From Exobasidium rhododendri (lineage: Eukaryota > Basidiomycota > Exobasidiomycetes > Exobasidiales > Exobasidiaceae), in the NCBI GenBank assembly GCA_026210745.1, contig CP110630.1, positions 868,001-932,000 of the forward strand: 64,000 bases of DNA. The letters are read 5' to 3'. The notes under the pieces are model-generated. The model was not told the origin of the DNA. It saw nothing but the letters and a program-made list of their open reading frames with translations, and searched no databases. Each line of letters begins with the position of its first letter. Position 1 is the stretch's first letter. Positions 12,684 to 23,510 of the stretch are shown here, piece after piece. The translations under genes and the position numbers were made by a program.

Positions 12684-15600
12684 ATGTCTCGCTCCGAATT
12701 CCCCCTTGGGTTCATCTATTCGCTACCTACTCGACCAAAGACAATATCGCTGGGTGACCATCTGGCATCTCAAATCACAGACAGTGGGCGATGTTCGACT
12801 CTACTGGATGCGCTGTGCTCTACGACTGCTCCTGCTCTTTGGTCGCCCGACTTAAATCGACCCCCGATAAATCACTTGACGGTAAAGCGATACATTCAAT
12901 CGTTTGTATTGCCTTCATCGACGACACCACTGGGGCCCAATGATCGAGTCATGATGGCTCTACCCACCGGGGCCGAAAACGCCATCGCTCTTCTTGCAGT
13001 TGCCGCCTACCATACTTGCGCGCCCATCAATGCCAGCTGTACCGCCGGCGAATTGAGAGACGATGCGGTTCGACTGAGAGCAAAGGCGATAGTCACAACC
13101 AGAGATGCGGCTGAAAGATTAGATGTGCAAGCTTTGAAACGCGAAGAGGGTATGGAAATCATCTTTGTGGAAGCGAGAAACAGTGGGCCTGCTGGAATAT
13201 TCGACATGTCGCTGCTTGACGGAGAGGTGAACCAGAGCAGGAAGCCATCACAATTACATGGTCTAGAGCATCAATCGCTGGTTCTACATACATCGGGCAC
13301 ATCAGGAAGAAAGAAGGTTGTTCCATACTCGCTTCGTCATTTGATTGTCGGAACATGCTGTGTTGTTCAGAGCTGGGATTTGAGACCAGAGAGTGTCAAT
13401 AGTGAGTCAATTTCATACTTGAACGTTTAAAATTACCTGGTTTTCCCCGTTCATACACTGACGTCTGACCTTTTTACAGTGAATATGATGCCCCTGTTCC
13501 ATGTTGGAGGAATTGTGCGTAATCTATGGGCCCCTATGTTTTCCGGAGGCAGTGCCATTATGTGCGCAGGCTTCGATGCAACCATGTGGTGGTCTCTGGC
13601 CAAACTACTTGGTGCAACATGGTACTATGCCGCCCCAACCATGCATCACGCCATTCTTGCGTCAAAACCAGAGGGTGTGAATGCTGCGAAAGAAACAAAG
13701 ATTCGAATGATTGCCAATGCCGCCGGTGGTCTCTTACCCTCGCTGGCCATTCAGCTGAAGGAGACTTTCCCAGCTTGCGCGGTCCTCCCTTCGTATGGAA
13801 TGACAGAGTGCATGCCGATTGCTTCGCCGCCCACAAATTATCAGCTCGACCGGCCTGGTTGCTCTGGTGTCGCATGTGGACCAGATCTTTCTATTCGTGA
13901 TCCTTTCAATCGCGAGAAGGAATTGCCCGTCGGTCAAACGGGAGCCATCTCCGTTCGAGGTCTACCCACCTTTTCAGGATATGAAATGTCGACCAATCCG
14001 TTTGAGCCGTTGGATACCTCGTCCTTTTCAAGTGAAGGGTGGTTCGATTCCGGTGACATGGGGCACATGGACGCAGACGGTTATCTTTACATTACCGGTC
14101 GATCCAAAGAGATCATCAACAAGGGAGGAGAAGTCATCTCACCGTTTGAAGTGGAAGAAGCCATTTCTCAAGCTTGCAAAGACCGCGTCAAGCAAACATT
14201 GGCCTTTTCCATCGAACATACAGTACTGCAAGAGACGATCGGTGTCGTCATTGTACCCGTACCAAATCAACCAAGGATCGGATTGGCAGAACTGCAAAAC
14301 TTGCTTCGATCTCACTTGCATCCTTCCAAGTGGCCCTTTGCGATTGTGTATATGAACGATCTACCAAAGAATCAAGCTGGAAAGCCCCTTCGTATCAAGC
14401 TGGGCAGTCGATTGAACATAGGACCTCTATCCGACGATGTTCCTGCCTTACTGCGCCACTTTGAAGCACGAGCACCTGGAAAGGAAGTACCTCTGACAGA
14501 ACCAATCCCCTGTAGCTTGGTCTCCGTTGACATTCGAGCAGTAGAGAGAGCTTGTTACCGTATCATTGGTATTGTGGAAGCAGCTGTTCGTCAACGAAAA
14601 GACGGAGCGCCGGAAGCGTTTATTCAGGTGGAAGAAACGGCAGAATACGACGCTGCGGACATCGATCGTGCTTTGGCGCAAGTCTTGCATGGCTACGTTG
14701 TCCCCAATCCACTACACGTCTTCCGTCAACCACTGGCTAAGCTGTCGAACGGTCAAATTGATTTCCGCACGATGGAAGAAGAAGTTCGAGCGCAGAATGC
14801 CTCCAGCATGTCTAGGACGGCCCTCGTTGTGCGAGATATCATTGCGAAGCTGCTAGACACCGAATCCGGTACAATCACTGCCGAGTCGGACTTTTTCCTA
14901 CTGGGAGGTAACTCACTACTACTGGGCAGACTGGTTCACTTGATCCGAAAAGAGACTGGCTCGTCGCTGGAAGTCTCGACGCTGTTCAACAACTCCACCG
15001 TCGAAGGAATCGCCATGCTCATTGAGGAAGATCAAGGGGTGGAAGAGGATGAGTACGACATGATGGACGGTTTCATGGATGAAAAGAGCACCAACGGTGG
15101 AGCTTTCAGCAGCGCTCATCGATACGATGAAGTCAGCGATGTGAATCCTGCCTTTGCTAGTCATGGATACAAACCACGTAGCCAAACGAATCCTTGGGTC
15201 ATGTTTGTTCAGCTCCTGCCCTTTCTCTTCTTCTATCCAGCCAAAGCAGCCTGGACTTGGACCGTCATCCTGCACGGTCTCGCCTTTTCCGCCTACTACA
15301 TCGAAGATGTCTTTTGGGAAAGAGTGGGCGTCTTGCTGGCTTCCGTCATCATTGCACGATTCACCAGTCGAATCATCTGTCCCGTCACTGCCATTGCTTT
15401 CAAGTGGTTGATCATCGGACGATATCGACCGGGAAAGTACCCGATGTGGTGCAACTATCATCTACGTTGGTGGATCGTGAATCAATCTCTCAAGACGGCT
15501 GGAAAAGGGTTGTTTGGTCTAAGTCCTTCGTTGACAAAGGCGTACTATCGCCTGCTCGGAATGTCTATCGGGTCTGACGTTCAGATTGACAAGTTTGCAA

Positions 15601-17552
15601 AGATGGCAGAGTACGATCTCATTACGATTCATGATGGTGCTCGTATCGACAAGTCGCTCGTTCGTGGATTCTGTGTGGAACGCGAAGGCTACTTCCGACT
15701 AGAACCGATCATCATTGGACGAGATTGCGTCGTCAACACGTTTACTCAGATCTCGCCGGGTGCTCGACTAGCAGACGGAACCGTGTGGGGACCTCAATCT
15801 TCCTCTCATGAAGAGCCTTCGAGTGATGCATACGCCGCTTACAATCGGAACGCTGCTCCTACACCAAGTGTGTGGTTGATTTCGTTTGTTGGCATTCCTA
15901 TCATCCTGTTGGTGCGACTGATTTGCTATGTTCCTTGGTTTGCCGCTCTGTTCATGCTCTTATCTCAACCGTTTGAGTTTGATCATCACGACTCGGTCAA
16001 GGGAGTTATTGCTTGGTTTGCTTACCCACGCCGAATCGGCTGGCATTACGTTGCAAGAGTGGTACGAAACATTATGCCACCGCTCATCAATCTCGTCTTG
16101 GGCATCATGCTCAAGAGAATCATGGGACTGAACCGAGAAGGATCCATGCGAAACGCCACGCAAATCTCCCTCTTCAGAAGATGGCTGAACAATCAACTCC
16201 TTTCTCAACCAAACATCCGTCGAGCCATGGCCATCCTAGGAACGCACTATGAAATGACGTCGGTCGTGTATCGTGCGATGGGAGCAAAGGTTGGCAAGCG
16301 AGTCTATTGGCCAGGTAGTGGTATCTACTGCCCTGATCCTGAGTTGATCGAGATTGGTGATGACGTCGTCTTTGGATCCCGATCAGAGGTGTTCACATCA
16401 GACTCGATTGGATGGGCAAGAGTTCGCGTCGGTCGAGGTGCGATGATTGCTGACCGAGTCGTTCTCTTGCCTGGCACGACGATTGGTAAGCAATGTGTCA
16501 TGGGCTCCGGAGCTTTGGCGGTACGAAACGGTCACTACGAAGAAAGCACTGTTTGGATGGGCTGCAAGAATGGATCGGCAGTCAGCTTCGGCAGAGCAGC
16601 AAGAGACAAGAACGAAGCTTCCGTCGGTACGGAAGACGAAACAATCACCCCCTTCGGACGAGCATTCTACAAACGCAAAGCATCCTTCTTCGTCTTTCCC
16701 TACTTTATGCTCATTGTCATCAACCTTGCCATGGCTCTCTTCTCTTCGGTGTACTGGGCAACGGCTGCCGTAGGAACAATCTTGGCCTTGAATCGACTTC
16801 GACAACAGTACGAGTACGCCGCTACTGTCATCTTCACCGATCACTGGTATCGACCCGGTCTTGTGTATGCCTTTATTGCCATCTGCTTTGTCATCATCCT
16901 CGACATTCAAGCCATCCTCGCCTTTGCCTGGGTCATTACAACAAAGTGGGCCGTGATCGGACGAAGGCGTGAAGGTCGATATGACTGGGACAAGAGTAGT
17001 TACTGTCAAAGATGGCAATTGCACTTGACTTTGCAAAGGTTACTCGGAAAAGGATTCGGAGGTCATCTGATAGGACACATTTCTGGAACAGTCTTTGCTG
17101 TGTGGTATCTACGATTGTTGGGTGCGAATATCGGTAAACAGTGTTCCATCTGGGCAGGTGGCAAGCCAAGTCTACAGTTGACTGAACCTGAATTGGTGAC
17201 GATGGGCGACTTTGTCACTATTGACGATTGTTCGATCGTAGCACACATCAACAGCCGAGGTAGATTCTCACTGAATCGATTGACGATTGCACCTGGCTGT
17301 GCGCTTCGAACAGGCAGTCGACTCTTGAGTGGTGCTGCGATGGAGCAGAACTCCATGTTGCTGGAGCACACACTGATTGCTTCAGGAGAGATTGCAGAAG
17401 CAAATAGCGTCTATGCCGGCTGGCCTGCGAGACAGTTGCGAATATTCAAGGCAAAACCAAGGGGCGATGCCGGAAATGGCTCTTCTGCCGAGAGCTCAAA
17501 TTACAACCTGCACAGTCCAATCAGCGGTCCATCGTCCTACTTGACAAAGTGA
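12684..17552 (+). CDS. Pls/PosA-type NRPS-like synthetase (AMP ligase, carrier domain, three membrane/LbH units)
   Basis: Exons 12684-13401 and 13480-17552 (78-nt intron, phase 1) give 1,596 residues. Residues 1 to about 550 are an adenylation domain: HTSGTSGRKKVVPYS, YGMTE, WFDSGDMG, GRSKEIINKGGEVISPFEVE and LPKNQAGKPLR. About 590-680 is a second AMP-ligase C-terminal-like subdomain in which the NGK motif reads LSNGQIDFR. A carrier domain follows (FFLLGGNSLLLGRL near residue 715; the Ser takes phosphopantetheine). The remainder has three repeats of paired membrane helices plus hexapeptide (left-handed beta-helix) segments, e.g. IEIGDDVVFGSRSEVF. This order is that of bacterial Pls (epsilon-poly-L-lysine synthetase) and of the NRPS terminal domain family. 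The substrate cannot be read from sequence; an acyl or amino-acid substrate is equally open. No tailoring genes lie nearby. Confidence 0.88.
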
Positions 17553-18098
17553 AGCCGACCCACCTTTCAAATGCACCGCAATTATCAATCTAGCACACTA
17601 GGGGGAAAGCCCTTCTCCCTTCTTTCATTCTCCTCTTCTCCCCTAATTTATTCCCCTCCAGTCGACTCAAAAAATGGACAATCTCTCTCTCTCTCTTCTC
17701 ACCATGCCACGAAAATATCACCCACAACACAATACGAGATCCCTCACATGTACACCCCTGGAAGGAGGGGAAGGAAAGCAAGTCCACGATTCGACCTCTC
17801 GACTGTTCTTCGGACCTCTTTCATCCCCTTCGATCCACGCAGCAATCGTTTCATTCTCTTTCTCTCTGTGATGCAGTCACTCTGAACACAACCACCACAC
17901 ACGCCGTCTCTCCCCCCTCCTCTCTTCTTCTCTACACTTCTATCTTCCTTCTCTTTCTCTCGCTCTCCCTAGACAATACTTGTTATTTTTTTTTGGTTTC
18001 TCTACATCTTTAACGTACGCAATTTGATTTGTTCAAGCTCAAGGGGTGGAGGTTTGTGTACATTGCGAAGTCTTTTCCAGCGTTGATGATGGATCATA
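17553..18098. other. Convergent 3' region of the NRPS-like gene and GET1
   Basis: About 545 bp of mostly pyrimidine-rich plus-strand sequence (CT-rich near 17600-17700 and 17910-17970, T-run near 17987-17995). No gene or RNA was recognised. It presumably contains the 3' UTRs of both neighbours. Confidence 0.5.
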
Positions 18099-19094
18099 TC
18101 AGTCCAATGCCGGTCCTGTCGTCGTCCTCTTCCGTAGTGACTCTGGTTTCTCACTCATACCTGCCGCCGGGACGGGCTTCCCTCTGCTTGCTTCCATGGG
18201 CTTTTCGTTTAACGTGTCGTCACTAGAAGTAGGGACACGACTACTGGCGAGTGAAGAGACGACGAGAAATGTTTCCCGAAGCCTGTTGGTGACTAGAAGA
18301 GCAACTCTCGTACAGACGGTCGACCACATGCCTGCGCTGACAGAGCCTGTAATGTTCGTACGAGTGATAAGGACGTAGCAGTAGCGATTGTGACTTGTGA
18401 GTGAGAGAACATACGTGTCAAAAAGTGAGACTTTTAAACTCACCTCTTGGGGCTCCGGTCATACTGAGCAACCAGCCCATTGGACCTAGGTAAGTTTCAT
18501 TGGCCAAGTCCCATGCATGATTTGGATTGTGAGGTATCGTGAATCCACCTGGTGCCATTCGGGCGGGTCTAGAAGTGGAAGCCGTTGTCCCAGAAGGCGG
18601 TAGGAAGAACATGGGAGTCTTTCCAAAGTAGAATGTAAGTACGAATGGGAATAGAGTCGTCGAGAGGAATAACACTACTCTAAGTAATAGACCGAGTGTA
18701 GATGAGGCACTGGCCAGTCGAGCGTCTGGCGAAGATTAGCAAGGTTCGAGGAGGAGGAGGAGAAGATTCCCAGAAGAGAGAATGAGTACCTCTTTCATCT
18801 TTACAAGCACACGACGCTGGACCACTCACTAGTTGCCTCTAATTGCGAGATGGATTTGTCTACACTACGACGCAGCTTTGCCCACTTTGCGAACTCATCT
18901 TGACTGCTCGTTTTGTTCAGTTGCTGCCTTGTCTCATAGATGGTCTTCTTTAATTGCTTTTGAATCCTGGTATCCTGTGAATGGAACAGGCGTAGGTACA
19001 GGGGCGATATTGAGCTCTGTATGCGTTCCCTTCCAATCAGAGTCGTCAAATGAGATCCAAAGACGACGAACAGTACGATCAGAGCAGGATGCAT
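18099..19094 (-). CDS. GET1: GET1/WRB, ER receptor subunit for tail-anchored protein insertion
   Basis: Get1 with Get2 forms the ER membrane receptor that takes tail-anchored proteins from the Get3 ATPase. Exons 19094-18830, 18725-18444 and 18346-18099 splice in phase (introns 104 and 97 nt) to 264 residues. The N terminus MHPALIVLFVVFGSHLTTLI is the first membrane segment. A charged coiled coil follows at about 40-85 (QKQLKKTIYETRQQLNKTSS, EFAKWAKLRRSVDK), the Get3-binding part in this family. The second helix is about 98-121 (LLLRVVLFLSTTLFPFVLTF), and the third is near 187-202 after GPMGWLLSMTGAPRG. The C terminus is a polar extension of about 55 residues, longer than the yeast protein. 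Start chosen at the ATG of MHPAL; the codons before it contain no ATG. Confidence 0.9.
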
Positions 19095-19677
19095 GATACC
19101 CAAACCGATCTCTCCTTAGTCGTCTTCTTCCAAGCAATGGCCCGAGAAGTGGTCTCTGCATTCAAAGAGGTGGAGACATCGATGGCATGCTACCGGTACA
19201 CGATCTCGTCCACTACTCACGTGTCAGGCCACGACGCAAGGACCCTCTCGTCTTCTCAAATTTCTCCATATATTTCTGGTTAGACAAATCTGAGATGAAG
19301 CTAGCTAGACGGCTCGTTACTTCGCAATTCCGAGACCGCTTACACCTTTTCCTATGTCATCTGGTGGGTCCCTATTTTAAGATTTTTATTTTCTAAGTGC
19401 GTTCCGTTTTACCTCTTTTTTTTTGCGTGGTAGAGAAAGGGAAGAGGTGTGTGGTCGTCAGATGGAGGTTTGTGCTTACGGAAAAGGAAAAAGGGGGTTT
19501 GTGATCGATTGAGGTTTTCCCTACTTTGAAATTGGCGATCGAGAGAGAGTGACAAGGAGGATTCCGCTCACCTTCATCTCCTGGCCACCACAACGCATCT
19601 TCCCAAGGACAAGGGCCTTCCCTGTTCTTCTCCTTACTACAGCGCTGCTATCCTAGAGCTGTGTTTGTACCCCCGCC
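19095..19677. promoter_or_regulatory. Divergent promoter region of GET1 and the DUF7137 gene
   Basis: About 580 bp between divergent start codons. It contains an A/T-rich patch near 19375-19430 and a G/A-rich stretch near 19430-19500. No gene is seen. Likely holds both promoters. Confidence 0.5.
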
Positions 19678-20452
19678 ATGATGACAGCATACCCGAATCG
19701 GAGCACATTCTTTGCCGTTCTTTCTGTTTTCTTCATCGTTCTAGCTGATCGTCTAGTACAGTGTCAGGTAGTCCCTATCACTGTCTCTCCAACAACAACA
19801 ATTTCGTCGACGGCATCTTCAGCGACAACGTCAACATCAGTCTCGATACCATCTACTGCCGCCAACGGGGGAATCACGATCACTGAACCTGCCCAAACAG
19901 CCGATGCTTCATACTACAAAATAGCGCAAGGTGTGACGGTCACGTTTGGTTGGAACTTCACTTCGGTATTGAGTTACCCAACATCACTCGTCGTCCAAGC
20001 TGTCTGTTCAGACAACTCAAATACCTACACCATTGCAACCTCATTGCCTGGGACAGCTACCAATGTCACCTGGGTTCCCTACGATTATGACCAAAATGCA
20101 GCTCAGTCGGGCAATCCTGCTTTGATTCAAGCAACGTATCGATTGGAGATCTTTGACGAGAGGGGTCTCTCGGTAGCAGCAAGTCCGGGTCGCTTTTCAC
20201 CTAACACTCAAGTCGATTTCGCCCTCTACATCCCTCAGCCTTATACACCGATTGCCAGTGAGTCGGAGATCAGAAGTTGTAGCAGCAGAAAGAGAATCTC
20301 ATTGACTAATCCCTTCCGCTACTGCAGGCGGCTGGTTTTGCTCGGCTTGCAGTGGAGCTTCTTCACTGGAGGTTCCCAGGCCGCTACTTCTGGCAGTCGT
20401 CTCTACCTGCCTCGTCATGGTCTTTGGGAGCTGGAGTATCCTTCAGAGGTGA
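19678..20452 (+). CDS. DUF7137-type secreted/membrane protein
   Basis: Exons 19678-20257 and 20328-20452 (70-nt intron with TGACTAAT branch site, phase 1) give 234 residues. A signal peptide is evident at residues 1 to about 31 (FFAVLSVFFIVLADRLVQCQ). A Ser/Thr-rich linker follows, then a beta-rich domain starting near ITITEPAQTADASYYKIAQG, with VTFGWNFTSVLSYP and FSPNTQVDFALYIPQPYTP. The second exon supplies a Cys pair (GGWFCSACSG) and a C-terminal membrane segment (LLLAVVSTCLVMVFGSWSIL). This layout matches the fungal DUF7137 family, which has no established function; several N-glycosylation sequons (NFT, NVT) fit the secretory route. The splice is well supported, since without it the membrane segment is lost. 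Surface location is inferred. Confidence 0.75.
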
Positions 20453-20537
20453 CCACGCAACAAGACTAGGCTAGATTTCCTACTGTAACAACAACGGCAT
20501 TCTCTTCAACATTGGCCAGCACATCTTCACACGTCAT

Positions 20538-20541
<4 letters not shown>

Positions 20542-20569
<28 letters not shown>
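20542..20569. repeat. (CT)n microsatellite
   Basis: About 14 CT units in the region between the DUF7137 gene and BDP1, followed by a further interrupted CT run to about 20580. Direct reading. Confidence 0.9.
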
Positions 20570-20575
<6 letters not shown>

Positions 20576-20671
20576 TCTCCTTTCCTCCCTCATCAAGGAC
20601 AGTGTCTACACAAAGAACACAACTCACTCAAACATTACATTACATTCAAACAATACATCAAACTGGCACTT

Positions 20672-23362
20672 CTACTCCTCCACGACTTCCTCTTCGTTTC
20701 TTGGCACATGACGACGTCGTGACCGTTCCCGCTCTTTTCGCTCCAGCTCTCGTTTCTTCTTTTCCGCTCGAAGCCGCTCGGTTTCCGTTGAATTTGACTT
20801 CGAGACACTTCCTGAACGAGGTCGATGATGTGAGGTGGTGCTCGAAGCGCTGACCGCTCTTTCATTTCGACGTTTTGCGTCTTTCATAATATCCTCCTTT
20901 GTGGCAGGCAAGTCATTTGTTTCATCATCGTCGTCGTCGTCATCATCTCCATCACCTTGCTCATCTCTCGCAGCTCCAGATGGAATTTCCGATGCTGCCA
21001 CTCTGATCGGGGTCGCACTCTTCTTGCGAACGACCTTGGTGGCTTCTGCTGGTCTGCCTTCCTCGATAATCTCGTGTCCATACTCGTTTCGTTCAATCTC
21101 CCTTGTTGGATCGACTGCAAGTCCCTTGGCCCTTTCTTCCTCTTCCCTATCTTCTCCTTCCTGCAGCTCCTCTAATTTTCTACTAAGCAGGCTTGCCTCA
21201 ATTCTGGGTGCTTCTCCACTCAAGTCCACTCCGGCCAACAGTCCATACTCTTCCAAATCGACAGGCAACTTCCTCTTGAAAGCGAGATCAAGACTGCGAC
21301 TGTCTGTCCTTTCCAGACTTCTCCACTTTGATCGTATCTGCTTTCGGTTCCGATTTGGAAACATTCGAGCGATCATCTCAAAATCACTTCCCCACATGGA
21401 TACGGCCTGTAAGAATCGTCTTGTCTCTTGAGCATCCCATCTTTCCGTGCCGACTCGTTTCGAGTAGGTTGCTGAATTGACGAATCGGTCATTCTCATTG
21501 ATGTCCAGGTACTCGGCACCAAGGCCGTCCATGCTAGCGTCGAGACTCCTTTGCTGCTGAAGGCTGCTTTCATCAAGCACGATCTGGCCATTTACGATTC
21601 TCGTCTGGACGGTGAATCGATTCTCTCGTAGAGGGTGATGGTGTGATGATGCGACCGATGTTGCCCCAGCAGAGTCAGCGTCCGATCCTCCACCATCCGC
21701 CTCGTCCTCCTCTCTTTCTTCTCCATCGGAATTAGTCCGGCTTGATGGCTGACGTCCCTCGCCTGCAGGACCTCCCCTCTCTGCCTCGTCCTCGTCATCA
21801 TCCTCCTCCTCCTCCTCCTCCTTTTCGCCCTTTTCTCGCCTTCGCTGCCCCTCGTCTGCTGTTCTCCCACTGACCACGGCAGCTCGATGCACTTTAAGCT
21901 GCTTCTTCCGTTCCCTCTTGACATTCTCCAATTTTCTCTGCATGTCAAACGTTCGCCTACTCGCTCGACCCTGCTTAAAGGCGGGCAAGCTCAAGTCTGC
22001 CATGGCCGTCTTCCTTGGGTCAAGTCTTCTAGCTCGAAGGTGAGCGCCGTACTGCTCGACCTCGGCAAGATACCCTGCTTCATCTTCCGATGCAGTCTTC
22101 TTCTTTTCCTTTGTCCGTTTCCTCTTCACTTCGACTTCGTTCTCTTCATCCCACAGTTGCTTTTCAGTTGCGTACTGCCTTTCTGCCTCGCGCACCCGGT
22201 TCTCGTACTCGGCACGCTCTTCTCCGCTGAGAGACTGCCAGGCCTCTCTCCTCTTTTCTGCACTCTCGTCACCCGGTCGGTCATCTTGAAACAGCTGGTA
22301 GGCGTCCTTGGAAGGTGGTGCCGGTTCGACTTTTCTACTCATCGATCTTCTCGTCCTGCTCAATGTCGTCGTCGGATGTGACGCTTGAGACTCCGAATAC
22401 TTTGCCAGCCAATCCTCCATGTTAGATTGCCATACTTCCTTCTTCAAAGCTGCTTCGCTTTCGTAGTGGGCCCGTTCGTCCAAGGGTAAGTTCTTCCATT
22501 CCTCTCGAACCTTGGCAGTGATGTTAAAGCTTGCGCCATCCGCTGTCCCCGCTGCCTCACTGATTCGTGGTCTCGTTTCTCGAGAGAAGAGCACGTAGGC
22601 TGACAGAGGTTTCGTGGGTCTCTGTGGCACTGCTTTACCTTTGTCCTTTCTTGTCTTGTGGCCATCCTCCCCCTCGTCGCCGCCCGCATCTCTCGTAGCT
22701 GAGTAATCAACGGGTGCATGCACCGATGATGCATCCTTCCCATCCGCCACATTTCGCCTGCTTCTCCTCAGATTATTCTCGGGCTCCATCCTTCTCTTTC
22801 TTCCAGGAATTAGGACTTCCTGTCCGACCTCGGCTGGTGCATCGCCCTGTCCGTCATGATGTCTTGTCCAGAAGGGTGGTGCCTGTACTGGCTCCTCAAG
22901 TGGTGCACTAATCCTCGGAGAAGCTGTCGCCTGCGGTGTCTGCGATCGACGTGAAGGAGCGACCAATGGCGGGCCCATGGATGTCCCTCTAGCGTGTGCG
23001 TGCGAGTGAGCACCCGACCCTACAAAGATGGGCACACCGCCCCCTCGCGAAGACAGGGAAGAGCCCAAAGCATAGCTCTTCGTTGTTGCTGCTCTATTGT
23101 TGCTGCTGCTGCTGATACTTTTGTTGTTGTTGCTGCTGCTGTCGTCCTCGCTGCTGGTCCCAGTCGAGGTCCGCATTGGGAAGGGCGATGGCTCCATGGA
23201 GGCGGAAGGTCGGATCGGTGCCGGTATAGCGAGGGGAGTCGCTCGAATGGACGAGGCCTCCCCACTACCGTTCTCAGCCCGCCTCTGGGCTTCAGTGCTG
23301 TGGACGTTCCTCGACACTGGTCGGATCTTCACCGCGGTCGCCCCTCCGACTCTCGAAGTCAT
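20672..23362 (-). CDS. BDP1: TFIIIB subunit Bdp1 with N-terminal HMG-box sequence
   Basis: Bdp1 (B'') joins TBP and Brf1 at Pol III promoters. The C-terminal third has the family signature: RIVNGQIVLDESSLQ, SATYSKRVGTERWDAQETRR, then the extended SANT/Myb domain (VSMWGSDFEMIARMFPNRNR, KQIRSKWRSLER) at about residues 625-700, then KLPVDLEEYGL. Unusually, residues about 244-322 form a clear HMG box (RPTKPLSAYVLFSRETRPRI, VREEWKNLPLDERAHYESEA), and about 350-405 resemble a second, weaker one (SKDAYQLFQDDRPG, AWQSLSGEERAEYE). No intron interrupts the frame. I start at ATG 23362 (MTSRVGGATAVKIRPVSRN, basic), giving 896 residues; the frame is open 34 codons further but that part is not conserved-looking. 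Acidic and basic low-complexity tracts fill the remainder. Confidence 0.88.
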   Translation of the reverse strand: MTSRVGGATAVKIRPVSRNVHSTEAQRRAENGSGEASSIRATPLAIPAPIRPSASMEPSPFPMRTSTGTSSEDDSSSNNNKSISSSSNNRAATTKSYALGSSLSSRGGGVPIFVGSGAHSHAHARGTSMGPPLVAPSRRSQTPQATASPRISAPLEEPVQAPPFWTRHHDGQGDAPAEVGQEVLIPGRKRRMEPENNLRRSRRNVADGKDASSVHAPVDYSATRDAGGDEGEDGHKTRKDKGKAVPQRPTKPLSAYVLFSRETRPRISEAAGTADGASFNITAKVREEWKNLPLDERAHYESEAALKKEVWQSNMEDWLAKYSESQASHPTTTLSRTRRSMSRKVEPAPPSKDAYQLFQDDRPGDESAEKRREAWQSLSGEERAEYENRVREAERQYATEKQLWDEENEVEVKRKRTKEKKKTASEDEAGYLAEVEQYGAHLRARRLDPRKTAMADLSLPAFKQGRASRRTFDMQRKLENVKRERKKQLKVHRAAVVSGRTADEGQRRREKGEKEEEEEEDDDEDEAERGGPAGEGRQPSSRTNSDGEEREEDEADGGGSDADSAGATSVASSHHHPLRENRFTVQTRIVNGQIVLDESSLQQQRSLDASMDGLGAEYLDINENDRFVNSATYSKRVGTERWDAQETRRFLQAVSMWGSDFEMIARMFPNRNRKQIRSKWRSLERTDSRSLDLAFKRKLPVDLEEYGLLAGVDLSGEAPRIEASLLSRKLEELQEGEDREEEERAKGLAVDPTREIERNEYGHEIIEEGRPAEATKVVRKKSATPIRVAASEIPSGAARDEQGDGDDDDDDDDETNDLPATKEDIMKDAKRRNERAVSASSTTSHHRPRSGSVSKSNSTETERLRAEKKKRELERKERERSRRRHVPRNEEEVVEE

Positions 23363-23510
23363 CTCTGCAGGCGGGCGCTGTGAGTCAAAGTCGGAGGTAC
23401 AGGGAGCGAGATGTATGTATGAGGACTGATCGAGGGAGAAATGCAAAAGAGTCCCCCCTGGCACTGCAAGATTTCAAATAGAATCATAAACATAGTCAAA
23501 CCTAGATGCA

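Noticed and set aside
16398-17036. 212-codon minus-strand frame opposite the NRPS-like gene
   Set aside because: Lies wholly antisense to the conserved beta-helix coding region; low-complexity product of the opposite strand.
12684-17552. Secondary-metabolite gene cluster around the NRPS-like gene
   Set aside because: Neighbours are a RhoGEF, GET1 and a DUF7137 protein; no tailoring enzymes, transporter or pathway regulator was found within the window.
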